From Pseudomonas furukawaii (GTDB taxonomy: Bacteria > Pseudomonadota > Gammaproteobacteria > Pseudomonadales > Pseudomonadaceae), in contig NZ_AP014862.1 in assembly GCF_002355475.1 (NCBI RefSeq), forward strand, positions 4,154,001-4,218,000: a stretch of DNA of 64,000 bases, read 5' to 3'. This document shows, in pieces, positions 57,289 to 64,000 of the stretch (positions within the stretch are counted from its first letter, which is position 1; each line of letters opens with the position of its first letter). A program made the position numbers and the translations under genes. A model generated the notes under the pieces. It was given only the letters and a program-made list of their open reading frames with translations, searched no databases and was not told the origin of the DNA.

Positions 57289-57879
57289 CTAGAACGAGTG
57301 CTCCCTGGCAACGGACTCCTGGGCTATGAACCGGGCAACCAGATCCTCCGCAGCCGCGTACTCCTTTTTGAGCGCGAGATCCATGAGTTGAATCTGCATC
57401 AGTTCTTGTCGAACCATATAGGCATAAAACTCCCGCTCCTCGGCAGGACCTAAGCCAGAAAGCCACCGTAGCCGCTCGACATACTCAACCGTTCTATTAC
57501 GCAAATTCTCGATAACCCAGGGCATCATGAAGCCCGGCAACCAACTTATGACCCTTGCCTTGATCGAAACCCAGGTCCTGCCAGGCAACTCGATACCCAA
57601 CACCCTCGCTATATTTTCATACCTGGGCCGGCTGAATTCCTCCAGTCGATGATAGGAACTCCAGTAAGTATTCATTTCCCCTTCATCGAAGCGCTTCGCC
57701 ATATTGGCCGTAATGGCATGCATCGTCGCACGACCATCCAACTCATAAGACATACCCTTGATAAATTCAGGACTTGGCATTTCCGAAGCAACCACCTCAA
57801 CACATAAAAATAAAAACAAACCAAAACTTGCCAACAGATCTTTTAAATCATTAATACAAATGACACCCGGCACACTCAT
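57289..57879 (-). CDS. Hypothetical protein with N-terminal hydrophobic segment
   Basis: 196 aa from the ATG at 57879 (GAGGG upstream). A hydrophobic stretch (LLASFGLFLFLCVEVVASE) near residues 15-33 could be a signal or anchor. The rest is helical and charged (MAKRFDEGEMNTYWSSYHRLEEFSR, YVERLRWLSGLGPAEEREFYAYMVRQEL). No family was recognised. Base composition is less GC-rich than the catabolic genes. It lies upstream of the AraC gene on the same strand with a 185-bp gap. Confidence 0.6.
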   Translation of the reverse strand: MSVPGVICINDLKDLLASFGLFLFLCVEVVASEMPSPEFIKGMSYELDGRATMHAITANMAKRFDEGEMNTYWSSYHRLEEFSRPRYENIARVLGIELPGRTWVSIKARVISWLPGFMMPWVIENLRNRTVEYVERLRWLSGLGPAEEREFYAYMVRQELMQIQLMDLALKKEYAAAEDLVARFIAQESVAREHSF

Positions 57880-58271
57880 GACCACCCTCACTTCCGCCTT
57901 AAAAACACATCTCCACAACAAACGATCAGGCTTTAAGAAACATCTCACGCCACGTCTCGACAAACGAGCCGCACTAAAGCTTTCAGAAACGCGTACCAAC
58001 ACGAAGAGTTTCAGCACCCTATTCCGGCAAAAACAATCCCTAGTCTTTCAGGATATGGCATCAGTCAACTTGACATTTCACGCCATTTTCTTCGCATTTT
58101 ATGCAAATACACCTATCGCCATGGACCAGGTCCCCGAGTTGGATGGGTAAAGCGCGATCCCCCTTGGGCTGACTTCCGTGGGCCGATCAGCCATTTCCCA
58201 CGCTGCAACTGCATTGCCCCCTCCCTGCACCGCCCATAGCCTCTTTCCCCGGCGCCTAAGAAACGCTTACT

Positions 58272-58314
58272 CAAGCAGCGGTGTAACCGCTCCCGATAGC
58301 TCAGCGGCTTTTTT
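58272..58314 (+). promoter_or_regulatory. c4 cassette 3: a1-b1 target site with overlapping hairpin/terminator
   Basis: a1 is CAAGCAG (58272-58278), b1 is CTCCCGA (58290-58296), and the terminator hairpin with CTTTTTT spans 58287-58314. Sequence similarity with cassettes 1 and 2 begins about 120 bp upstream (from about 58150), 53 kb away from them. The stretch 57880-58150 holds no gene. Confidence 0.7.
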
Positions 58315-58358
58315 GTGCACGCTTCATACTCGCGTCCGCAAAAATCCTCCTCTGTTCT

Positions 58359-58424
58359 GTCGGGAGTGGGCTAATACAAGACCCGAAAGGGGAATACGTC
58401 CGGCCCTCTGCTTGGGGTTTCTTA
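58359..58424 (+). ncRNA. c4-like antisense RNA, cassette 3
   Basis: b' is GTCGGGAGT (58359-58367), then the core with the CCCGAAAGGG hairpin. The core-closing arm reads GTCC instead of GCCC, which keeps pairing through a G-U. a' is CTGCTTG (58408-58414), perfectly complementary to a1 (58272) and a2 (58461) of this cassette. Confidence 0.78.
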
Positions 58425-58470
58425 ACTCCCGACGCCACAGCCCTGAGAAAGCTGTTAAACCAAGCAGAGG
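58425..58470 (+). promoter_or_regulatory. c4 target b2-a2 and ribosome binding site of bro copy 3
   Basis: b2 is ACTCCCGAC (58425-58433), then a CAGC/GCTG hairpin, then a2 CAAGCAG (58461-58467) merging with the AGAGG Shine-Dalgarno (58466-58470). Confidence 0.72.
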
Positions 58471-58478
58471 TAATGGAA

Positions 58479-58988
58479 ATGCCCGAGTCTCCCCAACTCA
58501 ATCCCACGCCCCCGGCCGATGCCGAAGTCCTCCTGCCCAGCCTGTTCATCCGCCACAAGCGCCAGTTGCGCGCGGTGTTGCTGGAGGTTGAGCCCTGGTT
58601 TCCCGCCAGCGACCTGTTCCGCCTGATTCACCATCCGCTGCTGTCGGAGCGGGTGCGGCGCAACCTGGACGACGACCAGTGGCAGCGGGCCTGGATGCGC
58701 AACAGCAACGGCGAATTCGAGGAGGAATTCCTGATTAGCGAGTCCGGTGCCTATGCCGTGCTGATGTTCTATTTCCACCCCGAGAACCGCGCCATCCGCC
58801 GCTGGATCACCCAGCAGGTGATTCCCCGCCTGCGGGACGAAGGGCGCCTCAAGGGCCCGCGTCCCCGCCGCGACGTGATCCCGTGGCGGGAGCACGAACT
58901 GGAGGTGCTGCACTGGCAAGGTCGCACCTGGCTGGATGTGAGTGAGTGCCATCGCTTATTGCAGCGGCCGGAACGGGTGATCGGCTGA
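58479..58988 (+). CDS. Bro-N domain protein (phage antirepressor-like), copy 3
   Basis: 169 aa, nearly identical to the copies at 3508 and 5138 (Ala-to-Val in LLEVEPWF, Gln-to-Pro in KGPRPR). The whole Bro-N domain is intact. It has a complete c4-type leader with its own a tag. The second ATG (58479; first at 58473) fits the Shine-Dalgarno spacing. It stands alone between a hypothetical gene and the sulfurylase-like gene, with no phage genes nearby. The 313 bp after it hold no other gene. Confidence 0.85.
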   Translation: MPESPQLNPTPPADAEVLLPSLFIRHKRQLRAVLLEVEPWFPASDLFRLIHHPLLSERVRRNLDDDQWQRAWMRNSNGEFEEEFLISESGAYAVLMFYFHPENRAIRRWITQQVIPRLRDEGRLKGPRPRRDVIPWREHELEVLHWQGRTWLDVSECHRLLQRPERVIG

Positions 58989-59301
58989 TTCCCCCGCCGG
59001 GCCACAGGCTATCCACCCTGCAGCCCGGCAGTCGCAGGGTGTTCCTGGCACACGGGCAGTGCCCGGACGGCCCAGCCAGAAAGCCCGCTCGCAACTTACA
59101 GACTTTCCCCACAGGGCAACGACCTTGTCCGCCCAAGCGGGCCGCCAATACCGTTCAGCCAGTCCGGTGCACGCCCGGCCCGATCGAACGGCCGCAGGCA
59201 CCGGTCCAGCGCCTCACCCCATAACAAGACGGCACACCGTGACTCGCTCGATCGCCCCCTGGGCCTCCGTCGAGCGAGACCCGAGCCGAGCAGGAGGAAC
59301 C

Positions 59302-61002
59302 ATGGAACTCGCCTTCGATCGCTACCCCCAACACCCCCACGGCGGCACGCTGGTCAACCAGGTGGTGCCGGCCGACCGGGTACAGGCGGAAATTGCGCGG
59401 GCACGCAGGCTGCCGTCGATCCGCGTCGACCTGGAGGCGGTGATCACCATCGAGATGATCGCCACCGGCGTGCTCTCCCCCAACAGGGGCTTCATGAACC
59501 GCGCGGATTACCTTTCGGTACTGAGTAGCGGCCGCCTCGCCAACGGCCTGGTGTGGCCGGTGCCGCTCAGCTTCGCCCCGGTGGGCGAGCGCAACCGCGA
59601 GGTGATGGGCACCCTCGCGGTGGGCGACGAGGTGGCCCTGACCGACAGCCGCAACGAGCCGGTGGCCATCCTCGCAGTGGAGGACATCTTCGACTACGAC
59701 AAGGAAGAACGCGCCCGCCAGCTGTTCGGCACCACCGACCGCAACCACCCGGGTGTGGACGCCATCCACCGGCGCATGGGCGACCTGGCCCTGGGCGGAC
59801 CGCTGCACCTGTTGCAGCGGGTGGACTGGGGTCCCTTCGAGTCGTTGCGCCTGGAACCCCGGGATACCTGGAAGCGCTTCTACGAGGATCGGGGCTTCCG
59901 TTCCGTGGCCGGCTTCATCACTGGCGCCAACCCGCTGCACCGGGGCCACGAGTACATCCACCGCAACGCCCTGGAAGGTATCGACGGCCTGCTGCTGCAA
60001 CCCCTGGTGGAGATGGCCAAGCGCGAGTACGTGCGCCACGAGTACCGTATGCAGGCCTACCGCAACGTGCTGGACACCTACTACCCGAAGGACCGCGCCA
60101 TCCTCTCCCCACTGCGGGTCACCTACATATTCGCCGGCCCAAGGGAAACGGTGCTGCACGCCCTGATCATGAAGAACTACGGCTGCACCCACGCACTGAT
60201 CGGCCGTGACCACGCCGGCATCGGCAGCTATTACGACAAGTACGCCAGCCACAGCATCTTCGACCAGTTCACCCCGGATGAACTGGGCATCGAGGTGCGC
60301 CTCTTTCACGAGGTCTTCTACTGCGTGCGCTGCGCCAGCCATGCCACCACGGAAACCTGCCCCCATGACGAACGCTACCGTCTGAACATTTCCGGTACCG
60401 GCATCCGCGAGATGCTGCGCCACGGCCTGGTGCCGCCCAAGGAGGTGGTGCGCCCGGAGTCGGCCCTGGCGGCCATGCAGGGCATCCAGCCCAAGGGCCT
60501 GGGGGAGGACGGCGAAGGCACCCTGCCGGTGGCCAAGGTGATCCAGAGCCTGTTTCCCTTCTACACCCGCTTCAGCCGACTGGGCGGCGCGCCGCGCCAG
60601 CAGCCCCTGGCGCCGGAATCCCTCACGGTGCGCGACCTGGAGCTGGCCTGCCAGGAAGCGCGCACCCACACGGGCGATGTCTACGACGGCATCTACCGGG
60701 AATACAGCGCCGTGCTGGACCACAACCGTACCCTGCAGGCCGCCTGGGTGGATGAGGCACGCGACGCCCTCCACCGGCAGCAGCGGCGCTTGCTCGACGA
60801 CCTGGACGAGAAGTTGCGACAGGCACCCGAACAGGCCTCCGACGAGTTCATGTACCAGGACCGGGCGGAGGTGCTGCGGGAACTGAGCGCGGCCAGAGCC
60901 CTGCTCGACGACATTCCGGCGCCGGTGGAGGCCAGCCGCCTCGGCAGCCGTGCCTGGAACGCCCTGCCCTACCCGCGCTATCGCGGCGCCGACGAAACCT
61001 GA
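59302..61002 (+). CDS. ATP-sulfurylase-like protein with C-terminal extension
   Basis: 566 aa. Residues ~1-390 follow the homomeric ATP sulfurylase fold: PUA-like N-terminus, RGFMNRADY, GFITGANPLHRGHEYIHR (nucleotidyltransferase HxGH), IGRDHAGIGSYYDKYAS and a zinc-type CVRC...TCPH site before ISGTGIREMLRHG. The usual QTRNPxHRAHE is altered to ITGANPLHRGHE, so the sulfate/ATP-contacting Arg seems lost. The last ~175 residues are a charged, probably coiled-coil extension absent from standard enzymes. Most pseudomonads use CysDN for sulfate activation, so this protein may have a different adenylylation role. AGGAGG precedes the ATG. Confidence 0.8.
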   Translation: MELAFDRYPQHPHGGTLVNQVVPADRVQAEIARARRLPSIRVDLEAVITIEMIATGVLSPNRGFMNRADYLSVLSSGRLANGLVWPVPLSFAPVGERNREVMGTLAVGDEVALTDSRNEPVAILAVEDIFDYDKEERARQLFGTTDRNHPGVDAIHRRMGDLALGGPLHLLQRVDWGPFESLRLEPRDTWKRFYEDRGFRSVAGFITGANPLHRGHEYIHRNALEGIDGLLLQPLVEMAKREYVRHEYRMQAYRNVLDTYYPKDRAILSPLRVTYIFAGPRETVLHALIMKNYGCTHALIGRDHAGIGSYYDKYASHSIFDQFTPDELGIEVRLFHEVFYCVRCASHATTETCPHDERYRLNISGTGIREMLRHGLVPPKEVVRPESALAAMQGIQPKGLGEDGEGTLPVAKVIQSLFPFYTRFSRLGGAPRQQPLAPESLTVRDLELACQEARTHTGDVYDGIYREYSAVLDHNRTLQAAWVDEARDALHRQQRRLLDDLDEKLRQAPEQASDEFMYQDRAEVLRELSAARALLDDIPAPVEASRLGSRAWNALPYPRYRGADET

Positions 61003-61009
61003 CCCATCG

Positions 61010-61041
61010 CCCACGGCAGCGCGCTCCAGGGCTGCCGTGGG
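61010..61041 (+). terminator. Stem-loop after the sulfurylase-like gene
   Basis: Perfect 11-bp stem CCCACGGCAGC / GCTGCCGTGGG with a 10-nt loop, 8 bp after the stop codon; no T tract. Confidence 0.6.
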
Positions 61042-61095
61042 TCACTGGAACGCCACGCGACAACCTGAAAGGCAGTGGGAATTGGCTGAAAAAAC

Positions 61096-61108
61096 GTTAT
61101 GGTATAAC
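61096..61108. promoter_or_regulatory. Zur-like box
   Basis: GTTATGGTATAAC is an inverted repeat of GTTAT(N2-3)ATAAC type, the form of Pseudomonas Zur (zinc uptake regulator) sites. It lies 199 bp before the TonB receptor gene. Its placement suggests repression by zinc, but the long distance leaves the promoter undefined. Confidence 0.5.
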
Positions 61109-61306
61109 ATCTTTCTCCGTCATCTTTTTCCGACGCACACAGGCTTCCAGCAGAACGCCGGCTCGATGCCGTCATAGGCGGAAACACCACCAACACTCAC
61201 CGCTGCACCCAGGCCTGGCCGCGCGACCGCCGCGCGGCCGGGACGGGATTCGCTCGTCCCGAACTCCGCCGCCACGCAGGCCCAGGACGCACACCGAAGG
61301 ACCTAC

Positions 61307-63361
61307 ATGAAGAACGAACTGCTCCCCCTCGCCGTACTGGTGGCCCTGGCCAGCGGCCACGGCCACGCCGCGCAAGCCGGCGAATCCACCCTCACCCTCG
61401 GCGAGGTCCTGGTAGACGGCAGCGGCGGTCCGTCGTTGCTCGGCGGCAGCAGTGTGCTGACCTCGGTGGACGTACTGGGTGCCGACAGGATCGAGGAGCA
61501 GAACGTGATGAACAGCTGGGAGCTGCTGGGGCAGATGCCCGGCATCCAGCTGACCGAAACGCGCCAGGGCGCCGAGTCGGGCAAGGCCACCTTCCGCGCC
61601 TTCAATGGCGAGGGCTACATCAACGGCATCAAGACCCTGATCGACGGCGTGCCGAGCAACGTCAACAGCGGCAACCAGCGCTTCATCGACATGGTCTTCC
61701 CCCTCGAACTGGACTACATCGAGGTGGTGCGCGGCACCAACGACCCGCGCTACGGCCTGCACAACATCGGCGGCAACATCAACTTCGTCACCCGCCAGGG
61801 CGGCAACTACAGTGACGGCCGCCTGACCTACGGCAGCTTCGACACCCGGGAAGTACAACTGGCCATGGGGCGCGAGTCGGGCAACTTCGCGCAGAACTAC
61901 GTTCTCGCCAAGCAGGACTCCGACGGCTACCGCGACCATGACCAATCCAACAAGTACGCCCTCGGCGGCAAGTGGTTCTACACCGACGACGCCGGCCTGC
62001 TGAAGCTCGGCCTGGTCACCCGCCTCTATCACCACCAGGCCGATGAGCCGGGCTTCCTGACCCGCGAAGAACTCGAGGCCAGCCGCACCGACTCCGACCC
62101 GAAGAACGCCAACGACGGCGACAACCGCGACATGAAACAAGCGGCGATCCACCTGGACTGGCAGGCGCGGGACGACCTGAGCCTGAGCAGCAAGCTCTAC
62201 TACAACCGCTACGTCGACGACCGGAAGGTGACCTTCACCTCCTACCCGGTGGGCAACGCGCCCCGCCAGCGCCGCCAGTGGGACGAGCGCCAGACCGGTC
62301 TGCTCGGCAGCCTGACCTGGACCGCCCGTGACTGGCTGACCCTGGAAGGCGGCCTCAACGTCGAGCACCAGGACAACGAATACCGCCGCTACCGCTACAA
62401 CTACAGCGTACCGACGGAGTTCGACGTGACCCCGGCGCGGATCCAGAACGACGACGCCTACAGCCTCGACAACTTCGGTGCCTACGTGCAGGCGGTGATC
62501 CAGCCGATCGAGTCGCTGAAGATCATCCCGGCCTACCGGGTCGACCGCTTCTACGGCGAGACCGAACTGCCCGATGGCACCGAAGCCGACCTGCAGGACT
62601 ACGGCACGATCCAGCAGCCCAAGCTGAGCCTGGTCTACAGCCTGACGCCGAACGTCAACCTCTACGCCAACTGGGGACGCACCTTCCAGATCCTCACCGG
62701 TTCCCGCGAGCCGGCCTACCTGACGGCCGGCCAGGCCAAATTCGACCCGTCGATCAACACCGGCAAGGAAGTGGGCATCACGTTCAGCCCGGTGGAAGGC
62801 GCCGAGGCGCGCATCGCCTTTTGGCAGCAGGACGCCACCGACGAAGTGGCGAACATGCCCAGCACCGGCACCACCGTGGGACTGGGGGAAACCCGCCGGC
62901 GCGGCGTCGACCTGCAGCTGACCGCCAACCTCACCGACCGCTGGAGCCTCTGGGCCTCCCATGCCTACCAGGAGGCCAAGGTGAAGAGCGCCTTCACCGC
63001 CGGCGGCGAGTCGCTGGCCGGCAAGGAGGTGTTCTCCACGCCTCGCCATATCAGCAACCTCGGCACCGACTACCAGTTTGCCCAGGACTGGCGCCTCGGC
63101 CTGCAGGCCCGCGCCCAGGGCGACTACTACATCGACGAGCTGAACCGGCAGGGCAAGTACGGCGGCTACGCGCTGCTGGACGCCAGCGTCCACTACAGCC
63201 TGACGCCCACCACCAGCCTGGATCTGCAGGTGAAGAACCTCACCGACCGCGAGTACGAGTACGTCTGGTACGACAACTTCTTCTGGGGCGGCGACGACCA
63301 GCCGATGTTCTCCCCCGCGCCGGGGCGCACCGCCTACCTGTCACTGAACCTGAAGCTCTGA
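61307..63361 (+). CDS. TonB-dependent outer-membrane receptor
   Basis: 684 aa. Signal peptide (LLPLAVLVALASGHGHAAQA), a possible TonB box (TLGEVLV), a plug domain (LLGQMPGIQLTETRQ, VEVVRGTNDPRYGLHNIGGNINFVTR) and a 22-strand-type barrel ending in YLSLNLKL. It imports a metal chelate or cofactor using TonB energy. The Zur-like box upstream hints at a zinc-related ligand. No siderophore-specific motif was recognised. Confidence 0.9.
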   Translation: MKNELLPLAVLVALASGHGHAAQAGESTLTLGEVLVDGSGGPSLLGGSSVLTSVDVLGADRIEEQNVMNSWELLGQMPGIQLTETRQGAESGKATFRAFNGEGYINGIKTLIDGVPSNVNSGNQRFIDMVFPLELDYIEVVRGTNDPRYGLHNIGGNINFVTRQGGNYSDGRLTYGSFDTREVQLAMGRESGNFAQNYVLAKQDSDGYRDHDQSNKYALGGKWFYTDDAGLLKLGLVTRLYHHQADEPGFLTREELEASRTDSDPKNANDGDNRDMKQAAIHLDWQARDDLSLSSKLYYNRYVDDRKVTFTSYPVGNAPRQRRQWDERQTGLLGSLTWTARDWLTLEGGLNVEHQDNEYRRYRYNYSVPTEFDVTPARIQNDDAYSLDNFGAYVQAVIQPIESLKIIPAYRVDRFYGETELPDGTEADLQDYGTIQQPKLSLVYSLTPNVNLYANWGRTFQILTGSREPAYLTAGQAKFDPSINTGKEVGITFSPVEGAEARIAFWQQDATDEVANMPSTGTTVGLGETRRRGVDLQLTANLTDRWSLWASHAYQEAKVKSAFTAGGESLAGKEVFSTPRHISNLGTDYQFAQDWRLGLQARAQGDYYIDELNRQGKYGGYALLDASVHYSLTPTTSLDLQVKNLTDREYEYVWYDNFFWGGDDQPMFSPAPGRTAYLSLNLKL

Positions 63362-63452
63362 GCCAGGGGCAATGGCCGCCCGCGACCCCGCACCATTCGC
63401 CGGCAAGCCGGCTCCTACGGAGCCGGGCCCCATGGCGTGGGGCGGATGGGGC

Positions 63453-64000
63453 TCACCCCAGCCAGGCCACCGCCTCCGCCAGGTCCGCGGCCAGATGGGC
63501 CCCCGGGGCCAGGGCCTCGTCCCCGGTGCGGTACTTGCCGGTCCGCACCAGGCAGGCGGAAAGGCCGGCGGCCTGGGCGCCGAGCACATCGGCCTGCACA
63601 TCGTCGCCCACCATCAAGGCCTGGCCGGCGCTCACCCCGAGGTCGTCCAGGGCGCTGGCGAAGAAGTTACGGGAGGGTTTGCCGAGCACCAGCGCGGTGG
63701 CGCCCGACGCGTATTCCAGGGCACGCACGAAGGGACCGGCATCCAGGTGCAGGACGCCCCGGATGCGGAAGTAGCGGTTATCCCCCATGCAGATCAGCGG
63801 CGCGCCCTCGACCAGCAAGCGGAAGGCCCTGTCGAGGTGCTCGTAGTCGAAGCGCATTTCGGCATCGCCCACCACCACGGCGTCGGGCGCGGACTGATGC
63901 AACCAGGGGGCGAACTCCTCCTCCAGCGCCGGATGGATCAGGCAGAACGGCCGCAGGCTTCGCGCCTCGATGTAGCGACTCACGGCCCGGGGCGCGGTGA
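63453..64000 (-). CDS. HAD-superfamily phosphatase, N-terminus beyond the window (LHPP/HDHD2-like)
   Basis: The frame is open to the right edge (the codons before the GTG at 63983 continue), so the first ~75 residues with the DxDGT nucleophile motif are missing. What remains has the HAD C-terminal motifs LVLGKPSRNFFASAL (motif III Lys) and ALMVGDDVQADVLGAQAAGL (motif IV acidic pair), with the cap-region VVVGDAEMRFDYEHLDRAFRLL. It matches the TIGR01458-like group of small phosphatases. It is convergent with the TonB receptor gene. Confidence 0.85.
   Translation of the reverse strand, partial: TAPRAVSRYIEARSLRPFCLIHPALEEEFAPWLHQSAPDAVVVGDAEMRFDYEHLDRAFRLLVEGAPLICMGDNRYFRIRGVLHLDAGPFVRALEYASGATALVLGKPSRNFFASALDDLGVSAGQALMVGDDVQADVLGAQAAGLSACLVRTGKYRTGDEALAPGAHLAADLAEAVAWLG

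Noticed and set aside
57104-57466. N-terminal extension of the AraC gene at 56108
   Set aside because: The extra ~120 residues are Cys/Arg/Ser-rich, have no family similarity and overlap the gene at 57289. The ATG at 57103 gives a normal-length regulator.

Overview
The window is about 65% GC with short intergenic gaps. Its gene content is typical of a versatile soil or water Pseudomonas: a RAYT/REP system, MalT-like LuxR regulators, DUF1302/DUF1329 envelope genes and FadE/FadB-type beta-oxidation. No rRNA, tRNA or CRISPR array was seen. The first ~2.1 kb is clearly AT-richer and looks like the end of an acquired element. It holds an open-ended gene for a protein with repeated helix-turn-helix-like units and an 11-copy heptamer repeat.

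Bases 2.2-6.0 kb are a repeat nest. Two nearly identical cassettes, each a structured leader plus a Bro-N (phage antirepressor-like) gene, are interleaved with REP palindromes, an intact REP-associated tyrosine transposase and a deleted copy of it. An IS5-family element interrupts the leader of the first cassette. A third cassette lies 53 kb away at 58.2-59.0 kb. Each leader carries the hallmarks of a phage P1/P22-type c4 antisense RNA: two antisense segments (b', a') and two sets of targets (a1-b1 upstream, b2-a2 at the bro ribosome binding site). The a segment differs between the three cassettes, but pairing is kept at all three positions. This is the strongest unusual signal in the window.

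Bases 6.6-57.9 kb are a large catabolic region. A minus-strand operon (DUF1329, DUF1302, RND/MMPL exporter, Ycf48-like) probably forms a trans-envelope system for a hydrophobic compound. Next come regulators (TetR, two tandem AraC, PucR), two PhyH-type dioxygenases and two amine oxidase/dihaem cytochrome c modules. A DAO-family oxidase, a class IV aminotransferase and an imine-reductase-like protein follow. A MalT-like LuxR gene precedes a beta-oxidation operon (acyl-CoA dehydrogenase, FadB-like, thiolase, SDR). The region continues with RidA, a third TetR, and a chemoreceptor/porin/PstS-like trio. It ends with a Baeyer-Villiger monooxygenase, acyl-CoA ligase, esterase, GMC alcohol dehydrogenase and aldehyde dehydrogenase series. 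Together these suggest breakdown of an amine-bearing, hydrophobic, probably cyclic or branched substrate by deamination, imine handling, ketone-to-ester oxidation, hydrolysis and beta-oxidation. The substrate is not identifiable from sequence.

Two regulatory codes tie the region together. A 22-bp operator sits inside the promoters of the DUF1329 operon and the second PhyH gene, each beside one of two close TetR paralogues. A second motif (TAAC-N4-GTTG on a TTGCKC-N17-TACRST promoter) lies in front of the DAO oxidase, RidA and a small ORF leading into the Baeyer-Villiger operon. A group II intron sits directly after a Rho-independent terminator at 21.5 kb. The right end (59.3-64 kb) holds a divergent ATP-sulfurylase-like protein, a TonB receptor with a Zur-like box upstream, and a HAD phosphatase cut by the window edge.
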